Of a DNA stretch of 8,503 nucleotides, positions 4,787 through 8,503 are shown in pieces (positions within the stretch are counted from its first letter, which is position 1; each line of letters opens with the position of its first letter). The DNA is from Cyclobacteriaceae bacterium. GTDB taxonomy: Bacteria; Bacteroidota; Bacteroidia; Cytophagales; Cyclobacteriaceae. A model generated the notes under the pieces. The model worked only from the letters and a program-made list of their open reading frames with translations, was not told where the DNA came from and searched no databases. The stretch spans positions 1 through 8,503 of the forward strand of contig JABFSY010000517.1 in assembly GCA_013140395.1 (NCBI GenBank). Direction: 5' to 3'. Position numbers and translations under genes: made by a program.

Positions 4787-6738
4787 TTCACAATTGGCTT
4801 TTCCTCCGCAAAATCCCCCCTCAAATTTCTAAAGCGCTTTCGGGCTTCCGCGGCATACACACTGCCGGGATATTTGTTTAAGAAATCGCGGTAAATCTCC
4901 ATTGCCTTGTCTTTGTTTTTGAGGTGTCGTTCGTAAATATCGGCTTGTAGAAATACCGCGTCATCAGTCAAAATTTCTTCCGGATACTCTTTGACGATTT
5001 TTTCCAAAAGTGCAATTGCCTGATCAAATTGTCCTTGTTTCATTCGAATGTTCGCTTCGAGCCAATAGACGTCATCTTGGATGGTACTTGCCAGTTTGGC
5101 ATCAACTATTTCGACAAGTGAAAGCCCATCTTTCGTTTGTAGAATCTTTCCTTTGAAATTTAATTCCGATAGTTCTGTCGTTGTGAGCCAAGCGTTCTTC
5201 TTCGGCTGAAATTTTTCTAGTCGCATCAGCGCTTCAGGCATTTTGTTTTGTGCTAGTAGCAATTCAATAGCTGCAAATTCCTTCAACCCTGCGCCCGTTG
5301 AGTCGAACGCGGTATTCTCCTTTATCCGCATGCTCAAATCGAGAGCGTCATTGGCGATTTCGCGCGTGGTGGCTTGCTTTAGAATATCCAGGTGTTCTTG
5401 CGCTAATTTAAAATCGCCTTTGTAATAAGATAATTTTGCGTTGCGCAATTTGGCCTCGTAGCCGAGTGGTGTTTCGCGCTGCGACTTTTCTACTTGAGAA
5501 TAAAGGAGGGTGGCTTCCCAAGGTTCTTCTTTCAACAAATAAATATCGCCCAGTTCAACTTTTGACTGATTGCGAAGTTGTCCCGGTGCTTTTAGATCTG
5601 CGATCAACCGGTTGAGTACTACGACCGAAGAGTCCAACTCGTTGAGGTAATACGCGTGTAATAGCGCTTCACTCAAACGGGCATCAAATGAACTTGGGTG
5701 ATCTGGATAGCGGGATCGAAACTGAGCAAATTCTCTGATCAGATATCGAACCGAGTCTTTGTTAACCGGAAAGCTGTTTTTTATCTGCGCCTCTCTTGTC
5801 TTGATCAAGCCTAGTTGAGCCGGCAAAAAGTTAGGTGTATTTACAAATTCTCTAATCACATAGAGAAATGCCCTATCTGCGTTTTTGTAATCTTTGTTGT
5901 TCAAAGCAATTTGGGCTATCTCTAGTGTTTTAGACTGTTCTTTTCGGAATCTTTTGTCGTAAGCTCGAGCCTGAATAAATGCCCCGTAGAAATTCTTGGA
6001 TTGTAGATTGGTCCAAATCAGTAGATCGCTATATACCTCTGAGTCTTGATTTTTTTGAACCCTGTCTGTCAACAAGTTTTCTAGGCTCTCCAACTCTTCC
6101 GGCTTTGTTAACAACAGTTGCATCAAATTTTTTATATAGCCAGAGTTGGTGGGTGTTTGGGTGACATAGTCCAGGTATTCACCCACCATTTCATCCCTTT
6201 TCCCCTGAATCCGATAGAGATTAGCAAGTTCAAGTGCAAACGCGTGAGGGTTGTTGGCCGCAACACGGCTTTGTTGTAACGCAAAGATGCTGTAGTCAAC
6301 CAAATTTCTCGAGGCTAAGTAATCGGAGATTGTTTTGGCTTTATAGGCGTCATCTGCGTTTGTTTTAATAAGTGCTTTTAAATATTTGTCTGCCTTCGTT
6401 ACATCACCAGATCTCAAGTAGAGTATTCCTAAGTCCAGTCGATAGTTTAATCGATCCTCTCGTCTGATCAATTTTTCGATGTAATCTTCAGCTTGTTTAA
6501 AGTTCCCCAACTCAATCATTAGGTTGAAGTAGCTAGTGTGGATAGATGAAGCGTTTTGGGGATTTTTAGAAAGTTGTTGAAAAGCCGCCAGTGCTTTATT
6601 TTTTTCACCCCGCAATAGATACTCATTCGCAATCTGAATTTCTTGAGTTTCTTGTGCAGTTGCTAGTTGTGCACAAAGGAGCGCTAGTATTGTATTAAAT
6701 ATTAAATTTTTAAATTTTTTGTATTTGTAGTTATCCAT
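4783..6738 (-). CDS. Secreted tetratricopeptide-repeat protein
   Basis: A 651-residue protein with a Sec signal peptide (basic residues 5-10, hydrophobic core 12-25, probable cleavage after A-T-A at 26-28). The mature part is mostly helical repeats. TPR-like units are clear near residues 33-130 (A-N-E-Y-L-L-R-G-E-K-N-K-A-L-A-A-F and following units) and again at about 557-636 (G-Q-F-D-Q-A-I-A-L-L-E-K-I-V-K-E-Y-P, then D-K-A-M-E-I-Y-R-D-F-L-N-K-Y-P). The C-terminal repeats resemble those in BamD/YbgF-type envelope proteins. TPR proteins are scaffolds, so a periplasmic role in protein complexes is likely, but the partner is unknown. The start codon sits inside a small inverted repeat (ATCCA/TGGAT, 6733-6744). 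The gene runs in the same direction as the Ig-like gene 258 bases upstream, and the stop overlaps that of the convergent MOSC gene. Confidence 0.85.
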   Translation of the reverse strand: MDNYKYKKFKNLIFNTILALLCAQLATAQETQEIQIANEYLLRGEKNKALAAFQQLSKNPQNASSIHTSYFNLMIELGNFKQAEDYIEKLIRREDRLNYRLDLGILYLRSGDVTKADKYLKALIKTNADDAYKAKTISDYLASRNLVDYSIFALQQSRVAANNPHAFALELANLYRIQGKRDEMVGEYLDYVTQTPTNSGYIKNLMQLLLTKPEELESLENLLTDRVQKNQDSEVYSDLLIWTNLQSKNFYGAFIQARAYDKRFRKEQSKTLEIAQIALNNKDYKNADRAFLYVIREFVNTPNFLPAQLGLIKTREAQIKNSFPVNKDSVRYLIREFAQFRSRYPDHPSSFDARLSEALLHAYYLNELDSSVVVLNRLIADLKAPGQLRNQSKVELGDIYLLKEEPWEATLLYSQVEKSQRETPLGYEAKLRNAKLSYYKGDFKLAQEHLDILKQATTREIANDALDLSMRIKENTAFDSTGAGLKEFAAIELLLAQNKMPEALMRLEKFQPKKNAWLTTTELSELNFKGKILQTKDGLSLVEIVDAKLASTIQDDVYWLEANIRMKQGQFDQAIALLEKIVKEYPEEILTDDAVFLQADIYERHLKNKDKAMEIYRDFLNKYPGSVYAAEARKRFRNLRGDFAEEKPIVN

Positions 6739-6996
6739 GTGGATATGTTGAAAACTTCAGCTGGTTTATAGCTTGGTTGATTAAATATGGAATAGTATTC
6801 GTGTTTACGTTTGTTTGGCGGCTAGTGTGGCTAAATTAACATTTTGTTGTGGAATGTGAATAACTTCTAGACGCCTCTTTTATAGTTGGTAGATTGTGTT
6901 AGACCTAGTAGTTGTCAACGTATGACTAGAGTGTTTGTTTTATTTTTAGGACATGTGACTAGGTTTGAAGTAATCCACACGTTGTAGCTTGGTTAT
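6739..6996. other. 258-bp intergenic region upstream of the TPR gene
   Basis: No gene, RNA or strong terminator was recognised. It holds TAGCTTGGTT twice (6769-6778 and 6985-6994), TGACTAG twice (6923-6929 and 6956-6962), and five CTAG tetranucleotides. A degenerate -7-like sequence, TAATTTAG on the minus strand near 6831-6838, lacks an upstream TTG at the right spacing. It presumably contains the TPR gene promoter and the 3' end of the Ig-like gene's transcript. Confidence 0.5.
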
Positions 6997-8503
6997 TCAG
7001 AACTTTATCAACAACGGTCCGACTTCCCAGTTGGCTCTTACGGGGACAGAGGTTTTACCATCAAATGTTTTGTAAAAGATAACAGATTCTGGCTCTACAC
7101 TCTTTTCGAAGTTTCCCGGGTCCCATTTTTTATTGCCGTTACGGTCGATAATAATTCGTAGTTTGTATTCCTGAGCGTTAAGAAATGAAAACGTGTGCTT
7201 TTTTACATTTGGTTTAGTTTCTAACACTTCGCCCTTCCCGTTTAACAACTGGAGAATATAGTTTTGCTCTTTGGTGGATATGTCAACAGAGAGAGACCCA
7301 AGTGCATCCTCTTTTTCGATTCTGATTACTTCATTTCTTGCTTTGGATGAATCTTGTTCAATTGAAACGAAGGCTCCCTTACCGAATATCAGTATCGGGT
7401 TTGAGGTAGGGCTGTCTTTTGCTGTTTTGGGCAATTTTAAATCTGCAGAAAGTTTAATACGGTGGTAGAGCGTATCGATAGAAATGTTTTTCTTTTCAAC
7501 CGCTTTAAAATGAGTCGAGTCTATCTGGATATAGATGCTGTCTGTATTGATACTGCTAATCAGTTTGTTAAAATTTCCGGTGGTTGTGATCGTGCCGGCT
7601 TGATAATCATACTGTGTCGGAGTAAAATTGATCGTAAATTTTTCTTTGATCGTTTTAACTTTCACCGATTTTACGTAAGCAATCGTGTCAAGTTTGTTAC
7701 CTGTGCTGTCTTGCAGGTGGAGATTTATTTTCAGGGAATCTTCGAGGGGTTGCTCTTCTAGAATACCGTAGAAAACGATTTCGTTTTGTTGATCTCCGAA
7801 GTATTTGATAAAGTAGTTTTGGTACTCGCTTTCTACTCGAACGCTATCGATCGCTTTGTTAAGTCTAATGCTTGAGGTGCGCGTGGTGTTTCTGATGCTG
7901 GTAATTTTAATGGGTCTTGCATCTGCTTGCATCAAGGGAATTTTTAGAGTATCAACTTTGTTAGCAGGGTTGAACTTCTTCGTAAGGAAACCGAATCGTT
8001 CAGATTTGCTTTCAACTTTGAGGTTCTTGCTCTTGTCGTCAAAGGCGTAAATCCTGTAGAGACCGGCTTTGAGATTCGTGATCGTAAAATTCCCCTTCTT
8101 ATCCGTTCGCGTAAAGTAAGTGGGTTGATGGTTGAAGATGTTGAAAGTATCTGCCTGGTAGAGTGCAACAGTTATCTTTTCGGGCGGCTCTTCTTTAAAT
8201 AGTTGGTACACATTTCCTGAAACACTAAGGGAGTCAATCTCGTCTCCGGTGCTGAATGCTAGGCGTAGATTAAACACAGGATTTCCTTCATTGATATCTT
8301 GAACAGCATCTCTAAAGGAAATATTGTAAGTCGTATTTTCAGCGAGCTTTTGCTTAGGAACAATCACCAATTTATTCTTCTTGACTTGAAATTTTGTTTC
8401 CTTGCCAACTGTGGGGCTGACCATTATTTCTTCAGAGGGATCTTTTAGCTTTATGTATTCATCAAAAGTCAATTCAATTTTTTCTCCGGTAAAGTTGCGC
8501 TGG
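6997..8503 (-). CDS. Ig-like/transthyretin-like surface protein (5' end outside window)
   Basis: The visible 501 codons run from the right edge to TGA at 6997-6999. The frame is open through 8503, so the TTG at 8472-8470 is internal and the true start lies outside. The first visible ~90 residues (L-T-F-D-E-Y-I-K-L-K-D-P, then S-P-T-V-G-K-E-T-K-F) resemble the bacterial Ig-like Big_5 domain. They are followed by a transthyretin/carboxypeptidase-regulatory-like domain (V-S-G-N-V-Y ... D-K-K-G-N-F-T-I-T-N-L-K-A-G-L-Y-R-I-Y-A-F-D-D). Several beta-rich segments follow. About 49 residues from the end is D-R-N-G-N-K-K-W-D-P-G-N, an acidic loop like calcium-binding DxNxN loops, and then V-R-A-N-W-E near the C terminus. 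It is likely a secreted or lipid-anchored envelope protein, but the signal sequence cannot be seen. It shares orientation with the TPR gene downstream. Function is unknown. Confidence 0.82.
   Translation of the reverse strand, partial: QRNFTGEKIELTFDEYIKLKDPSEEIMVSPTVGKETKFQVKKNKLVIVPKQKLAENTTYNISFRDAVQDINEGNPVFNLRLAFSTGDEIDSLSVSGNVYQLFKEEPPEKITVALYQADTFNIFNHQPTYFTRTDKKGNFTITNLKAGLYRIYAFDDKSKNLKVESKSERFGFLTKKFNPANKVDTLKIPLMQADARPIKITSIRNTTRTSSIRLNKAIDSVRVESEYQNYFIKYFGDQQNEIVFYGILEEQPLEDSLKINLHLQDSTGNKLDTIAYVKSVKVKTIKEKFTINFTPTQYDYQAGTITTTGNFNKLISSINTDSIYIQIDSTHFKAVEKKNISIDTLYHRIKLSADLKLPKTAKDSPTSNPILIFGKGAFVSIEQDSSKARNEVIRIEKEDALGSLSVDISTKEQNYILQLLNGKGEVLETKPNVKKHTFSFLNAQEYKLRIIIDRNGNKKWDPGNFEKSVEPESVIFYKTFDGKTSVPVRANWEVGPLLIKF

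Noticed and set aside
8470..8472. TTG at 8472-8470 as the start of the Ig-like protein
   Set aside because: The frame remains open to the window edge, and the upstream residues Q-R-N-F-T-G-E-K-I-E continue the Ig-like domain, so the gene is partial.
1..8503. CRISPR array, tRNA, rRNA or riboswitch
   Set aside because: No regularly spaced repeats and no recognisable tRNA, rRNA or riboswitch structure were seen on either strand.

Overview
The window looks like a piece of a Bacteroidota chromosome, most likely Cytophagales or a relative. The evidence is the protein families present (a Bacteroidota-style Crp/Fnr C terminus, a large signal-peptide TPR protein, an Ig-like/transthyretin-like surface protein), candidate promoters of the Bacteroidota type (TAnnTTTG, in one case with an upstream TTG), mostly weak Shine-Dalgarno sequences and moderate-to-low GC. 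The genus assignment is inference; no rRNA or tRNA is present.

Left end (1-318). The first ~126 bases are the end of an insertion sequence. It carries the first 27 codons of a transposase on the minus strand, preceded by a perfect 9-bp inverted repeat, and ends in a TGT...-type terminus. It abuts the last ~61 codons of a Crp/Fnr-family regulator, so the regulator appears to be interrupted. The fragment keeps the helix-turn-helix with an E-x-x-S-R recognition helix, as in FNR/DNR-type proteins. Its last codons overlap an 18-bp perfect palindrome containing a perfect FNR-type box, TTGAT-TTAA-ATCAA.

Putative FNR-controlled operon (362-1842, plus). Three tightly packed genes follow: a four-helix membrane protein, a histidine-rich five-helix membrane protein resembling an SdhC/cytochrome b subunit (ATGA overlap with the first gene), and a SRPBCC-fold protein (9-nt gap). 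The regulator remnant, its expected box and the operon are the most interesting part of the window.

Middle (1843-4786). After a hairpin, a DUF7010-type membrane protein (plus) has its own promoter-like sequence. It converges on a DUF885-type lipoprotein (minus). That lipoprotein gene is transcribed divergently from a MOSC-domain gene (plus).

Right part (4783-8503, minus). The MOSC gene converges with, and by stop codons overlaps, a secreted TPR protein of 651 residues. A 258-bp intergenic stretch separates this from an Ig-like/transthyretin-like protein whose 5' end lies outside the window. The last two genes share orientation and both look like envelope proteins.
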